Positions 45,160 to 56,642 of a stretch of 64,000 nt of DNA are shown piece by piece. Each line of letters opens with the position of its first letter. The first letter of the stretch is position 1. The DNA is from Pristionchus mayeri. Taxonomy: Eukaryota; Nematoda; Chromadorea; Rhabditida; Neodiplogasteridae. The stretch lies in assembly GCA_036245805.1 (NCBI GenBank), contig BTRK01000003.1, forward strand, positions 5,084,001-5,148,000. Reading direction: 5' to 3'. Under the pieces are notes generated by a model. That model did not search any database, had not been told where the DNA came from, and was given only the letters and a program-made list of their open reading frames with translations. Both the position numbers and the translations under genes were made by a program.

Positions 45160-45694
45160 ATGAAAATTCCGCCAGTCGTAGAAGAAGTAATAGACCTTGA
45201 GAAGAAGGACAATCGGAGAGAAGACGTCTCGAGTGAAAACTCGGTACAAGTTTGAGGAAATTGACAGACGTAAGTTGTGATTGCGAATGGTTTCTCGTCA
45301 TTTCACAAGCTCTTTCGCGGGTCAGAAGCACGAGAGAGCACGTAACATGAAGAAAGTAGAGTTCTCTTATTGGAATCTTATTGGAATGAATTGCATAATT
45401 TTCATATATGTTTCACTTGCACTACATATATGATCTATATAGTGTGCGTGAATCATATATGAAAATTATGCAATTCATTCCAATAAGATTCCAATAAGAG
45501 AACTCGCACGCAGGTATTATATTTGACGTCACTACCGTTTTAACCATCTGGCCGGCATCATAAATGCTAATTATTGGTCGGCATTATTAAAAAAATCTTT
45601 TAATCTACTTTTTGAACTAAATTTTTAGAAATTCAGTTGGAAGATCGCCATCCGCGACTGCACGACCAAGGATGGAGAGACCGTCGTCGCCTAA
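45160..45694 (+). CDS. Small gene, W-x-x-VRD family (member 2)
   Basis: Exons 45160-45243 (acceptor TCTTTCAG then ATG; MKIPPVVEEVIDLEKK...SSENS) and 45629-45694 (KFSWKIAIRDCTTKDGETVV, TAA), joined in phase 0; 49 residues if the ATG is the start. The last exon aligns as W-K-I-A-I-R-D with a later KDG to the other two members. An overlapping frame through 45701 (PSATARPRMERP) could continue past the stop, so this is a model only. A MITE of the GTTCTCTTATTGG type lies in the intron (45357-45500). Confidence 0.4.
45357..45500. repeat. GTTCTCTTATTGG-type MITE (copy d)
   Basis: Palindrome with ends GAGTTCTCTTATTGGAATC and core ATTTTCATATATGTTTCAC. It lacks a clean TAGGG end on the right. Confidence 0.6.
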
Positions 45695-46790
45695 CCCACA
45701 GTGAGCTTCCCTTTTTTGGGCGTTTTATCAGGTTGATTCATAATTTTCGCTCCAACACTTTTCTATAGTTTACTCGCTTGTGGTTCACTTGTGTTTGGTT
45801 CTACTTCGGCATTATTTGAGTGACAATAGGTGCACATAAATTAACTGTTTTATGTGAATCAATTCCACTTCGTTCTGCAGTAAAAAATATTTTTCGAAAA
45901 AGTGACGAATTGACCGGATTTTGAGTGGTGTGTTCAAGCCGTCGCTTAAATAAAAAGAATGTGATACAAGCGGCATATTGTGTTATGTCACTAAGTAAGG
46001 TTCAATGTTTCCAATAAACACTTGAAAACGGAATTTCAGACTGTCTCGAAGAGCAGGCGTAGTCAAAATTAGCGAAACCGGCCACCAAATTTCGATTTTG
46101 CCTGCACTCCAAATGTGGCTTTTGAATGAAAAGATGAATCTCCACAATTATTTTATGGTAGCATCCACATGATATGCTCTTCCATTTCTGATAAATTTAA
46201 GACCACTAGCTCGATCATCAGAAATACGTAGCTCCAAGAAACAAATTCCGCAATATTCAAAAACTCAAAACTATGAAATACCTGCCTATCTGGTCAGGCA
46301 GTTTCAAGGCTGATCCGATGCACGTCGACTGTAAGAATGCCCATGCAAAGTACTTTACGAATATAATGTTGTTGTGGCGCTGTCATGATTACGCAATGAG
46401 TACCATTCAATCAAATGGGCTGTGCCAAATTTCAAGTTTGTGGCATTTCAGTCTTTAGCATTCCCGTAGAATCGATTGATCATGTATGAGTATAGGTGCG
46501 CTATGGAGAGCACACATGTACTAATATCATGCAAAAAGGTATGATAGAATTGATAAAGTTCGAAGCAAATAATAGTTCAAAAACGACATTTAATAGTTCA
46601 AAAACGACGAAAATTATGAATCAACCTAATAGTATCATTTTGGAGTATTGTTCATGCTCGATGTATGGCTCACAATATACCACACATGATGCGGAAATAA
46701 TACAAAAAGACAGCTCAAAAGACGCTCAAAATGAAACCCTAGCGTGACCGTCGTCGTCCGCCCCCGTGTTCTCTTCAAGAGCAACTTCAG

Positions 46791-47169
46791 AGGAGCCAGA
46801 CGTGTACATCGACTCCGTCAATGGCAGAACGGTAATTGTTAAAGCAATTCGCATTACTATCCTCTATTGAACGGGTAATTCCCTTGCTTAATGTCCATTT
46901 TTGTTATCTAACTAACTGTTATGGCAATTTACCTTTTACACTCTTATGTTAGCATTAGGGTTCTCTTATTGTAAAATTTTTGTATCATTTTCAGATATGC
47001 TTCACGTGCACTATAAATATGGCCTATATAGCGTACTTGAAACGTATCTGAAAATGATACAAATATTTTCCAATAAGAGAACCCTAGTTAGCATTGTAAA
47101 TCTAAATCAATTCAGATATGGAGATCGGTTCGCGAGCACTACTTCAAAGACGGGCAGATACATGAATGA
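46791..47169 (+). CDS. Small gene, W-x-x-VRD family (member 3), last two exons
   Basis: Exon 46791-46831 (acceptor AACTTCAG; EPDVYIDSVNGRT) joins in phase 0 to 47116-47169 (IWRSVREHYFKDGQIHE, TGA). The intron holds a complete MITE (46956-47086). Related last exons at 43691 and 45629 on the same strand suggest tandem duplication. Function unknown. Confidence 0.45.
46956..47086. mobile_element. hAT-like MITE, TAGGGTTCTCTTATTG ends (copy e)
   Basis: 131 bp with perfect 8-bp duplication GTTAGCAT (46948-46955, 47087-47094). Confidence 0.85.
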
Positions 47170-47760
47170 AGGCTGCATACTGATGGAGACGACGGGAGGA
47201 GATGAAAGTCAGGATAGAATCCGTCGACCTCTTTCTCTCGCTCTCTCATCTTCTACACAATTCGAGTTGCTGTTTCTGTTTCCTGATACTGTTGTTGAGT
47301 AAAGTGATTTAATTTTGTTTCGATCAATAATGATTAGATATATTCAGGGGGCGGTTCTTTCTCTGGGCAGGGTACATCCACAATTGCGCATCGCCAACAG
47401 CCAATAGTGAAGCTTACCGCTAATATTATTTCATTCTACGATTTAAATGCATAATAGGATCACGGAGGTGGGAATATTATCATTGCTGTGTATTATATCA
47501 TTTTCGAAAATCCGAAATTTTGCACAATGCAAATAACATTGTTATCTAATGTATAATGGTCTCACAAAAGTAGGATATTTTATGCTGGAGTCGTATTTAC
47601 AATGAGTCAACGAGATCCCAGCCGATCATCCGTGTGCGAATTTTGTGGCAATACGCCACATTTATCGAGATTTTTATCGAGTCATTTTTGATCATGGTTG
47701 ATATGTTTGAGTCTCCTTGTCTACTCATTTTGAATGCTCTCAGAGAGGTCATATTGAATG
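47170..47760. other. Gene-free stretch with a short direct repeat
   Basis: CCGTGTGCGAATTTTGTGGC at about 47625 recurs in direct orientation at about 48297, each followed by a diverged TTTATCGAGA. Translated it would read VCEFC, but no gene model fits. Confidence 0.3.
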
Positions 47761-47768
47761 GTAAATAA

Positions 47769-47919
47769 TAGGGTTCCGGAATTGGGCGTAATTGGGCATC
47801 TGTTGAATCATTTTCAGATATGTTTCATGTACGCTATATACGCATATTATATATTGTACATGAAACATATCTGAAAATGATTCAAAAGATGCCCAATTAC
47901 GCCCAATTCCGGAGCCCTA
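47769..47919. mobile_element. hAT-like MITE, TAGGGTTCCGG ends (copy 1)
   Basis: 151-bp palindrome with perfect 8-bp duplication GTAAATAA (47761-47768, 47920-47927). Confidence 0.9.
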
Positions 47920-48578
47920 GTAAATAAGAGCACGCAAGTCAAAGCTGTGCTCAAACGTGACCTCCATTTGCTCACATACGATCAAACTACGAGCTGAGCG
48001 ATAAGAGAGAAATGAGGGAGCACTACACGTGGACTACGGGACTGAGGTAGTACAGTACGTATAAGCAAGAGACTGAGTAGGGAGAGAGCGACTCGTTCAA
48101 GCCCCATCAACATGGATTACAGTGGCTCCACAGTGAAAGTTGATACCGTAGTAAGGTTTGGTTTAACACCTTGCCCTACCACATCACAATGCCTTTCGTT
48201 GAATTTTGTGACTGGCAACTCGAGAACGAGGCACAAAAAGCGACGAGCTGTGATTTTCTGACCTTTGTGGCTGAATTTCGCATACGCCTGGCTCATCCGT
48301 GTGCGAATTTTGTGGCCAGACACCGCTTTTATCGAGACTTTAAATGATATATTTTCGGTTCAGGCGGCTATCGCTCCATCCTTTACTTATCTTCTATGAT
48401 CATAAACTGTCTTATAATTTCGTTTTTTTAGCAAAAATAGTTACCTTTCTTCAATTTTTATTATATTTGTATAAAAAATCGAAGCAGTATACATAATGTT
48501 TGCTTATATGAACAAAACTAGGCATTAATCTGTATTGAATGCTGGAGTTGTGTCACTGGATAGCACACTAATCGCTAA

Positions 48579-49789
48579 TAGGATTATCTTATTGCCAATT
48601 TGTTGTATCATTTTCAGATATCGGCCTGTTTAATCTGTCAGAAATGTGCGAGAAAAAGTTGCGTAAAAAGTTCGCGAACTTCTGATTCTCTCCATTTCGC
48701 ATGCTCTCTCTCTTTCTCTAACCAGGTCGATGAAAAGTTCACGAACTTTTGGACGAACTATGTTCGAAAATCATACTTTTCTTTTGTTTTACTTATTTTT
48801 ATAAACTATTTTTGCTTTTAACTTATGATTTCTTATAATGACAACCTTCCCTTAGCTGGAATAGCTTCAGAATACAGCGTAGTGAAAGTAAACACGGTTG
48901 GAGTATTTTTTTCGAAAATGGGTCACCACTTTCCCCACCCTGTAATGTCAAGCTATTCCATCAGAGGGAAGGTTGTTCTTATACGCAGTCATAAGTTAAG
49001 AGCAAAAATAATTGATAAAAATAAGTAAAACAAAAGAAAAGTACGAATTTCGAACGAATTAATGCCGGTTTTTAACGAACTTTTCAAGGAGCTGCGTGAA
49101 AAGATAGAGAAAGGCGAGAGAGCACGCATTCTTGAGAGAGGGAAAAGGAAGCAGTGATTGTTTACTTCCTTTTCCCTCTCTCGACAACGCGTGCTCTCTC
49201 GCCTTTCTCTAACTTTTCACGCAGCTCCTTGAAAAGTTCACGAACTTTTCGACGAACTATGTTCGAAATTCGTACTTTTCTTTTGTTTTACTTCTTTTTA
49301 TCAATTATTTTTGCTTTCAACTTATGACTGCTTATAAGAACAACCTTCCCTCTGATGGAATAGCTTGACATTACAGGGTGGGGAAAGTGGTGACCCATTT
49401 TCGAAAAAAATACTCCAACCCTGTTTACTTTCACTACGCTGTATTCTGAAGCTATTCCAGCTAAGGGAAGGTTGCCATTATAAGAAGTCATAAGTTAAAA
49501 GCAAAAATAGTTTATAAAAATAAGTAAAACAAAAGAAAAGTATGATTTTCGAACATAGTTCGTCGAAAAGTTCGTGAACTTTTCAACGACCTGGTTAGAG
49601 AAAGAGAGAGAGTACACGAACAGGAGAGAATCAGAAGTTCACGAACTTTTTACGCAACTTTTTACGCAACTTTTCTCGCACATTTCTGACAGATTAAACA
49701 AGCCGTATGTTTCACGCGCACTATACCCATATTGTGTACATGAAAACTATCTGAAAATGATGCAAAAGCTTTCCAATAAGAGAACCATA
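48579..49789. mobile_element. Palindrome of palindromes with MITE-type ends
   Basis: Outer ends TAGGATTATCTTATTG and CCAATAAGAGAACCATA are those of the TAGGGTTCTC MITEs. Inside, 48640-49100 and 49180-49700 are inverted copies, and each arm again contains an inverted pair (TACTTTTCTTTTGTTTTACT; GGAAGGTTGTTCTTATA). The very centre, 49125-49190, is a third palindrome with CCCTCTCTCG. It ends about 40 bp before the Ly6 gene's start. Confidence 0.8.
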
Positions 49790-49831
49790 CATACTATTTT
49801 ATATTCTCGTGTTCAGCCACAATCAACACGC

Positions 49832-51024
49832 ATGTCTCAGCACGCCCTCCTCGTTCTTCTTGCCCTGCTTCCCACTGTGCTCTCGCTGCGCTGTTATGTG
49901 GGCGTGAAAAGCGCTGGCAATATGGAGCCACAATTCACGGACACGTTTTGCCCAGATCAGAGCGTCATGTATTGCACCAAAGTAAGGAAATAGTATTATA
50001 TTTCTGTACCACTGGCAACTGTGCTTACAGTTCCATAACTTATATTGCTAAATTCTAAATTTCAAATACTCTCTTCATTCTACGGGCTCCTTATCTATAA
50101 ACTAGAACGTTTAGAGATGTGTTCTTGATGAGATCGTTAGCAGGGGTGTGCAAAAAGTTTCCCGCACTCCTCATTTTCCATGCTCTCTCGTCGCTCGGCC
50201 TGGTGAGAGAGCACGGGAAATGAAGAGTGCGGGAAACTTTTTGCACACCCCTGATCGTTAGCTGCATTTCAGGTTACCGGACCAGATGGCGGTCTAATCG
50301 AGGTGGCAAAGGACTGCGATGCCTCACCTGGTTCACCCTTCGCCGTTTGCCAGGTTCAGCATACATTAGTGATGCCAAATCGGCGCGCGCTCTCCTCGTT
50401 TCACACGCTCTCTCACTCTGTCTAACCGGTGAGGGAGCGTGTGAAACGAGGAGAGCGCTCGCCGATTTGGCATCACTAGTATACATTAATGTTAGCATTA
50501 TAACTAGGATGCCTCCCCCTCTATCTCTCCCTCTCAATCACCCTGCCAGAGGGGAAGCGCGCAGTCCTTGAGAGGGAAAGATAGATGGAGTGTTGCCCCC
50601 CTCGCCTTCGTCGGGATGCTCATATGCTAGTGAAATATCTTCAACCACTCGTGTCTAAACTTGTGTTCGCACGTTCTCTTTCCTCCTAAATATTTCAAGA
50701 TCCGAACGGACTCTCATAATTTGTGCATTAAATATAGTACTATAACACGATTGATCTTGTCAAAGTATTCGTATTGTAAACGATTCGTGAAAAGTAGAAT
50801 AAGAAAATTATATCAAAAATCAATGCAACATTAACCAATAGAATAAGGCCAATTAATTCGTTGTAGAAACAATTTCGTTGTAGGAAAAGGGCTGCAGCAT
50901 TAAGTCGTCAGGAGAGAACACATGCTGCTGCACGGGTGATCTCTGCAATGCAGCGGCAGGATCATCGCTGAATCATCTAGTGACGTCACTGGTCGCCACT
51001 GGAGCAGCCTGGACGTGGAGTTGA
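49832..51024 (+). CDS. Ly6/uPAR three-finger GPI-anchored protein
   Basis: Exons 49832-49981, 50273-50353 and 50884-51024 (TGA), all joined in phase 0; 123 residues. Signal peptide ALLVLLALLPTVLS, then the mature start LRCYVG. Cysteine spacing fits the Ly6 fold (C at LRC, FCPDQ, MYCTK, DCDA, VCQEKGC) and ends with CCCTGDLCN, the hallmark C-C-x-x-D-x-C-N. The tail LNHLVTSLVATGAAW is hydrophobic, as for GPI-anchor addition. Such proteins sit on the outer cell surface and often modulate receptors or channels; a specific partner cannot be inferred. Both introns contain hAT-like MITEs with target duplications. A TTCAG 18 bases before the ATG could be a trans-splice acceptor. Confidence 0.85.
50141..50253. 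mobile_element. hAT-like MITE, CAGGGGTGTGC ends (copy 2)
   Basis: 113 bp, near-identical to 35629-35741, with perfect 8-bp duplication ATCGTTAG (50133-50140, 50254-50261), in intron 1 of the Ly6 gene. Confidence 0.9.
50367..50478. mobile_element. hAT-like MITE, TAGTGATGCC ends
   Basis: 112-bp palindrome with ends TAGTGATGCCAAATCGGCG, 8-bp duplication GCATACAT/GTATACAT (one change) and centre ACGCTCTCTCAC...GGGAGCGT. It lies in intron 2 of the Ly6 gene. Confidence 0.85.
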
Positions 51025-51422
51025 GCATCTCGAGAACGCTCTGTTCTGCCAGTCTATCAAGCTCGTTTGCAAGTAAATAGTTAGTAATATACAAGACCCA
51101 TGTTGTATTGAAGTGCAAGCAAATCTCTTTCATAAGCTCTATTTTCCAGTGTGATTTTAATAGTTTTTCCATTCCTATATCAGAGCACGAGAGAAGCTGG
51201 TCAGTTGTTCGCGATCCGGTCAGAGTTTTGCTCTGATATTATTCCAATGTTATAAATTGTGTTCGTTATATTTTTTGTTAACGTTGCGTTGCATATTAGT
51301 TTAGTTTATATGCTTATCGATAATATGTATTGCCATATTGTAAAATCGAATATTTCTTCAAATAATATAATAAACTAAAATCTGAATTGAACAGATATGG
51401 ACAAAGCTCGACAAGTTTTGGG

Positions 51423-51573
51423 TAGGGTTCCGAAATTGGGCGTAATTGGGCATCTTTTGAATCATTTTCGGATATGTTTCATGTACAATATATGGTATAC
51501 GTATGTAGCGCACATGAAAAATGTCTGAAAATGATTCGAAATATGCCCAATTACGCCCAATTCCGGAACCCTA
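51423..51573. mobile_element. hAT-like MITE, TAGGGTTCCG ends (copy 2)
   Basis: 151 bp, the same length as the 47769 copy, with 8-bp duplication GTTTTGGG/GTTTTGAG. Confidence 0.85.
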
Positions 51574-51684
51574 GTTTTGAGGCTCATCAGGAAAGAGTCA
51601 TGGCGCATGAGTAACGAAATGTGATTGACCAAACCATGGTGATAGCGAAACGTATCACGCGTTTCATCGAAGAATCGCGATCCT

Positions 51685-51885
51685 CCTTAACGTCTAACTC
51701 TCTTCATGTCGCCTGCTCTCTCGCTTTCTCTACCTGCGAGAGAAAGCGCGACAGCACGAAAAAAAACCAAATAATGAGTCAGACCATTGCTGAGGAATAG
51801 TCTGACTCTCTCCGAACCACACGCTCTCTCGCTCACTCTGATCGACGAGAGATCGTGTGGTTTGGAGAGTGACAGACGATTTCTC
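51685..51885. repeat. Two hairpins with CTCTCTCGC cores
   Basis: CCTGCTCTCTCGCTTTC...GCGAGAGAAAGCG near 51715 and GAACCACACGCTCTCTCGC...GATCGTGTGGTTT near 51815-51865. No target duplication found. Confidence 0.6.
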
Positions 51886-51896
51886 CTAATGTTGTA

Positions 51897-54416
51897 TTAG
51901 ACTGGAAAGAAAGTAACGCTCGATTTGAAACATGATGTTTGAGCCCGCCTAAAATCCTTTTCGTTAAAGATCTAAAGCTAGCTCGGTAGCATGTAATAGA
52001 TGTTTACTTAGGTAATGTATGCATTTGTTGGAATGGCATCATGCCTTTTGAGTATCCGGAAAATCCAAGTTTTATCAAATGTCATATTTTCCAAAAATTG
52101 TTTCTGCTTCTCGTATTTTGCGGGAAAATAATAGTCGTGCATTCGCATATACTGGAGTGAGAAGCCCATTGGGAGTACTTTCGAATAATACGTCTGAAAT
52201 CATGCCTGCATCAATACAACACGATTTACCAAAAATTTAATTCACACCTAGACAAGGTAACGCTTCTAAAGCGATGACGTTTCCTACTTCGAGGTTCATT
52301 CAGGCTGGTTTCTAAATAAGTGCGCTTCCATGACTTATCAGGTTGGTGAGAAAGTAATGTTAGATTTTCAAATTTGAGATTATCCGATTCCCCCGTCTTT
52401 TGCGTACGCCTGATTATCATATTGTTATTCATGCTCGTTGAGAGCATTGATACTCTTTCTATCGCACATTGGTCCAAGCCTATACAATTTATATTGAGGT
52501 CACGGAATGATGACAAAGGTACATCAACAAATATTGGACCTGATTACGTTTTTGCCCAGCAATCCATGGAGCGCTGTGATAGGGCAAATATTATGCCACA
52601 GCCGCAAAATGCGACAAAGTATATCACAATACAACATTTGAATCAGGGCTGCTGCGAAAGGTCTGTTAGAAAATACACTCATGTGTAAACTTGACAATAA
52701 CTGAACATCAATAACAATGCTTGTTTTTTACGGTGTATCCGTAACAATTGATTTATGGATCTCAAATGTAGTAAAACGAAAAGCACTTTCTATTGTTAAC
52801 TTAAATTTGAATTTATGTGGGCATGCAATACTTCTACCAAAACATGCACCATTCATCGTCCTGACAATGAAATTTGATCATCGAAATTCGAATATTTCAA
52901 AACTCTCTGTTTCCAGCATTGGCAAAAAGTCCTAACTTTTGAGGTTAATTGTTAAAGCTACTCTTTATATATCAGAATTCGGCTGGGCTAGGTCAGGGGT
53001 TAACTCCATTGTGAGATAATGCATTCATTCACAGTACACCAAAAGTCAACATTTTGACTATGTTGACCTTAATTCAACGATAATGAAAATTTATTTTTTC
53101 TAGAAGTTGAAAAGGCATCAGTTAAAATATTTTAACGCAATATGTAGCAACATAGTGAACAATACAAGCGCGCGTATTTAGAAGCCAGTCTTAATAATCC
53201 TCGAAGCCGGAATTCTTATCATTTGTGAAGTATTACCTTGGCCAGGGTTGGATTCAATGGTGTGTTAATCGTGCTATATTGAGGCTTGAACGGCCATAGA
53301 CCTTTTTTTCGAAAGAACTGCCTATGGGCGTCACAGTTCACTATGTAAGAATGAACGATATTTTTCCCCTCAAAATACGAGAGCCAAAAAATTTTTTTAG
53401 AGAAGTGCGAAAATTTCACATTTGACAAAACTTCATTTTCCGTGATACCCAAAAAGCATTATGCGATTCGAACATGTGCGTACATTGGCCAAGTCAACTC
53501 CTAATATATGCTATCGAGCTAGCTTAAGATCGTTAACGACAAGGATTTTATGGGAGTTCAAAAACCATGATCAAAATCTAACATTACTTTCTCACCAACC
53601 TAATACTTTGGTGCTACATATCATAAATAAAAATTTGACCTCAAGTATTTTCTACGTTTAGAAAACATTGATTTTAAGTATTGTTGAGTAAACGTCAACA
53701 ATGCCAAAATTTCTACTGTTGGTTTACGGTGAAAGAATACGTTTTCTGAAAACGGTGGTATCCCCTGACTCTGCCCAGCCGAATGCTTATAGATAAAGAG
53801 CTGCTTTAACAGTTAACCACAAAAATGAGGGCTTTTCAACAATGATGGGAACAGGAACTTGTCGAATATTCGAATTTCGATGTTCAAATTTCAACGTCAA
53901 GACGATGAATTATGCATATTTTGGTAGATGCATCGTATGCTCACATAAATGCAAATTTAAGGTAAGAATGAAAAGTGCTTTTCGTCTTACTGAACTTGAG
54001 ATCGATACATCTATGCTTACGGATACACGGTAAAGACAAGTTTGTCTGATTTTCAATTTGGGTCAAGTTCATAAATGAGTGTTTTTTCTAGCAGGCTTTC
54101 GTAGAGAACCAGATCTACATAATGTATTGTGACATCCGTATGTCGTAATTTTAGGATGTGGCGTAATGCTTGCCCTATCATAGTTCTCAATGGATTTATG
54201 TGCCAAAATGTAATCAGCTCAACTCTTGGTCGATCTACCTTTGCCTTCATCCTGTGGTCTCAATTCTAATTGGATAGGCTTGAACCAATGTGATAGATAG
54301 AGTATCCAAGCACACAACAAACGTATATAACAATATAATAATCAGGACGACACAAAACTCGGGGCATCTCAGAATCGAAAATTTGAAAAGCGAGCGTTAC
54401 TTTCTTTCCAACCTGA
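51897..54416. mobile_element. Transposon relic with TA-flanked inverted ends
   Basis: Ends TTAGACTGGAAAGAAAGTAA and, inverted, TCAGGTTGGAAAGAAAGTAA, each beside TA (51895-51896, 54417-54418). The interior repeats parts of 8690-9090 and is interrupted by a related element (52338-53603). No intact transposase frame. Confidence 0.65.
52338..53603. mobile_element. Related element nested in 51897-54416
   Basis: Ends TCAGGTTGGTGAGAAAGTAA and inverted TTAGGTTGGTGAGAAAGTAA, beside TA (52336-52337, 53604-53605). The ends resemble those of the host element and, more loosely, of the 2917 mariner. A 170-bp relic of its left part recurs inverted at about 61455-61625 inside a LINE. Confidence 0.65.
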
Positions 54417-54774
54417 TAGATTAGAATCGGCCCCACTCTCATCCATCTTCACACGCCACCTTCTACGTTTACTATGTTCTAGTGGAATTTTGTCGGGTTC
54501 TACATGATCAATTTGGGCTGGAGTATTTTTGAGAATTTGTCAATGTCTCTTTCGGAAATCTATGTGTGGAACAGTATCGATCCCGATTTCAGGAATTGCA
54601 CTTTGGCAGTTTGAAGAAAAAGTAAAAGAACCGAGAATATGACACGGTTGAGTAGGGCGAGATGACGAAATTTGAATTGAAAAAATGATGGGAGCATATT
54701 TCTATGTTGCATGCGAATCTACATTGCGCAAGTGAATACTACTATTCGTAGGGTTTCCCCATAGCACCTTCGGT

Positions 54775-55330
54775 TGGGGAGATTAGGATCGGCCCCTGTC
54801 GCATCCCCTTGCTCATCCATCTCATCCCACCTGTTCCTGACATCCTTATCGCCGCAGTAAATCTTGTTCTCACGAGAGGGTTTGCACTCTCGGTCTGGGT
54901 AATCCAGAGTACCCTTATCTGTAGATCCACCCAGACCACGTGGGTTAAGAAATAGGTCAGAAATCCCTCACCACGTGCACACAACACGGGCGGTATCCTC
55001 ACGCATAGGTCGCTGATAACCTCAGGACAGACTGAACGCAGAATTGGCGCGGGGGTGGTAAACCAGCCTTGCTTGGATGCCTCAATCTACGTTACGTTTA
55101 CTTCTCTCTCTCCCCGCAAAGTTCGGATTACCAATTATCGATGCCTTGCATTTCTCAGTGATGTAAAGCATAGTCTATCACATTGCCTCTTCCCATTTGC
55201 CCTTTCGATGCATTATAGCTTGATCCGTCTTTACAAGGTTGTTTTATTTGAGCGTGTTGAATTTGCTTTTGTTTTTTTTTTAAATATTTCATAATTCTAG
55301 AACTCTACACGCTCTCAACCACTCCTCACC
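54775..55330. repeat. Dispersed repeat copy (GATCGGCCCC family)
   Basis: GGGAGATTAGGATCGGCCCC start, GATGCCTTGCATTTCTCAGT middle and ACTCTACACGCTCTCAACC end match the 36196-36920 copy. Confidence 0.5.
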
Positions 55331-55339
55331 GGGAAAACA

Positions 55340-56640
55340 TGCTCGAACATTTGCATACGACAACAATTGAGGTAAGCATGTCCGATAAACGGTAGAATAA
55401 AATGCTCTCAACGTAAATCGCTCCGCAGTCTTTTTTCGACCGCGCTACTTTGCCATAACCCAGTAACCGAGCTTTTACAGATACAATGTCGAGACGGAAC
55501 ATATCGACCTCATGTTCGAAAGATAGTTGAGGTCGATATGTAGGCGCAGTTAGAGCGCGCACTCTCGCCGGCTCATTTATGCGAGCTCGCCCTCCGCCTA
55601 CGAAACGAGGACTTCTCCCTCTCTTTAACGACGCGATGACACCGTTAAGTACCATCTTACTGAAAAATAGAATACATTTGGTGGCTCGAATAAATTGAGA
55701 GCGCGGGAACATCCATCTTTCAAGTCTGTGCATTCACTGTCCTAACGAGCCGTGTAGCATGTTATGATATCATGGTAGTTCTAGGTAACCAGTAGTGGCA
55801 ACGCCTGTCATTTTCAATGTTGAAGAGTAGAATCACGTAATCTCAACACGATCGAGCGACTAGAGAGTGTGGAAAATGGAGAGACGTTAATTACTATTAT
55901 CTCATCTTCTCATCTCGTGCGCCGCCTTTTCTTCTTCGACTTTTCCGTATCTTTATGTTTGATCTACTCTAGAATGAGCATTTGCATGGGAACGTGCATC
56001 TCCTTCCTTTCTCTTCGACTTTTGCCGCATCTGCTACAGTGATGGATGCTCCGGGGTATGAATGCTAGCGAGTCCCACCACGAAATTTCTGTGCTCTCAA
56101 CGGGAAACTTTAGCGATATTTCCACGAGAACGGGGCGATGATTATGCTGAGAAAAATACATATGTGAATCATCCACGACCCCCTGCGCGTACACTGAACT
56201 TTACGCGTATTTACATACCCTCGAAAGTGTCTGTGGAACTTCGTACAAAGATATTTCTGATCGGGAGAGTAGCCTATGTGATAACCACACTGCCCCTATG
56301 GGTTACTGAACATTCCCCGGAGCACAACTTCAAATAAAAATAAATAAAATTGTTCTCTGTAGATACTTCTTGCGTAGATTCATCCGATGTTTTCACGGTT
56401 CACTCTTCAGTTGTCATGTTCATAATGTATTCCCACTTTTCCAGAGTTCTGCGCCCTCTCAAATACTTTTGACAGTCCGTGACACTCGAATAGCGTTCGC
56501 ATAGGTTCTGATTGTCGTCTTTTCGTAAATTCCCCGAAATCTCCAGTGTATACGGAGGTGAGAAAGTTTATATTTTAAGAAGATGTCAGATAATCAAACA
56601 ATCACATGCGTTTTAGGAGAGCATAATAATCTTTTCTAGC
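55340..56640. other. Stretch without a supported gene
   Basis: Contains an inverted pair GGTCGATATG / CATATCGACC around 55505-55545, a hairpin with CGCGCACTCTCGCCGGC, and open frames on both strands that lack splice or protein support. A TTCCAG-preceded stretch at 56442-56503 may be a 5' exon of the next gene. Confidence 0.35.
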
Positions 56641-56642
56641 AG

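Noticed and set aside
50227..50571. A 114-residue plus frame and an 87-residue minus frame over the Ly6 gene
   Set aside because: They are shadows over exon 2 and the MITE in intron 2; the Ly6 exons explain the coding signal.
54742..55733. Minus-strand frames of 86 and 135 residues
   Set aside because: They cover the dispersed repeat and a small hairpin and have no splice sites or recognisable domain.
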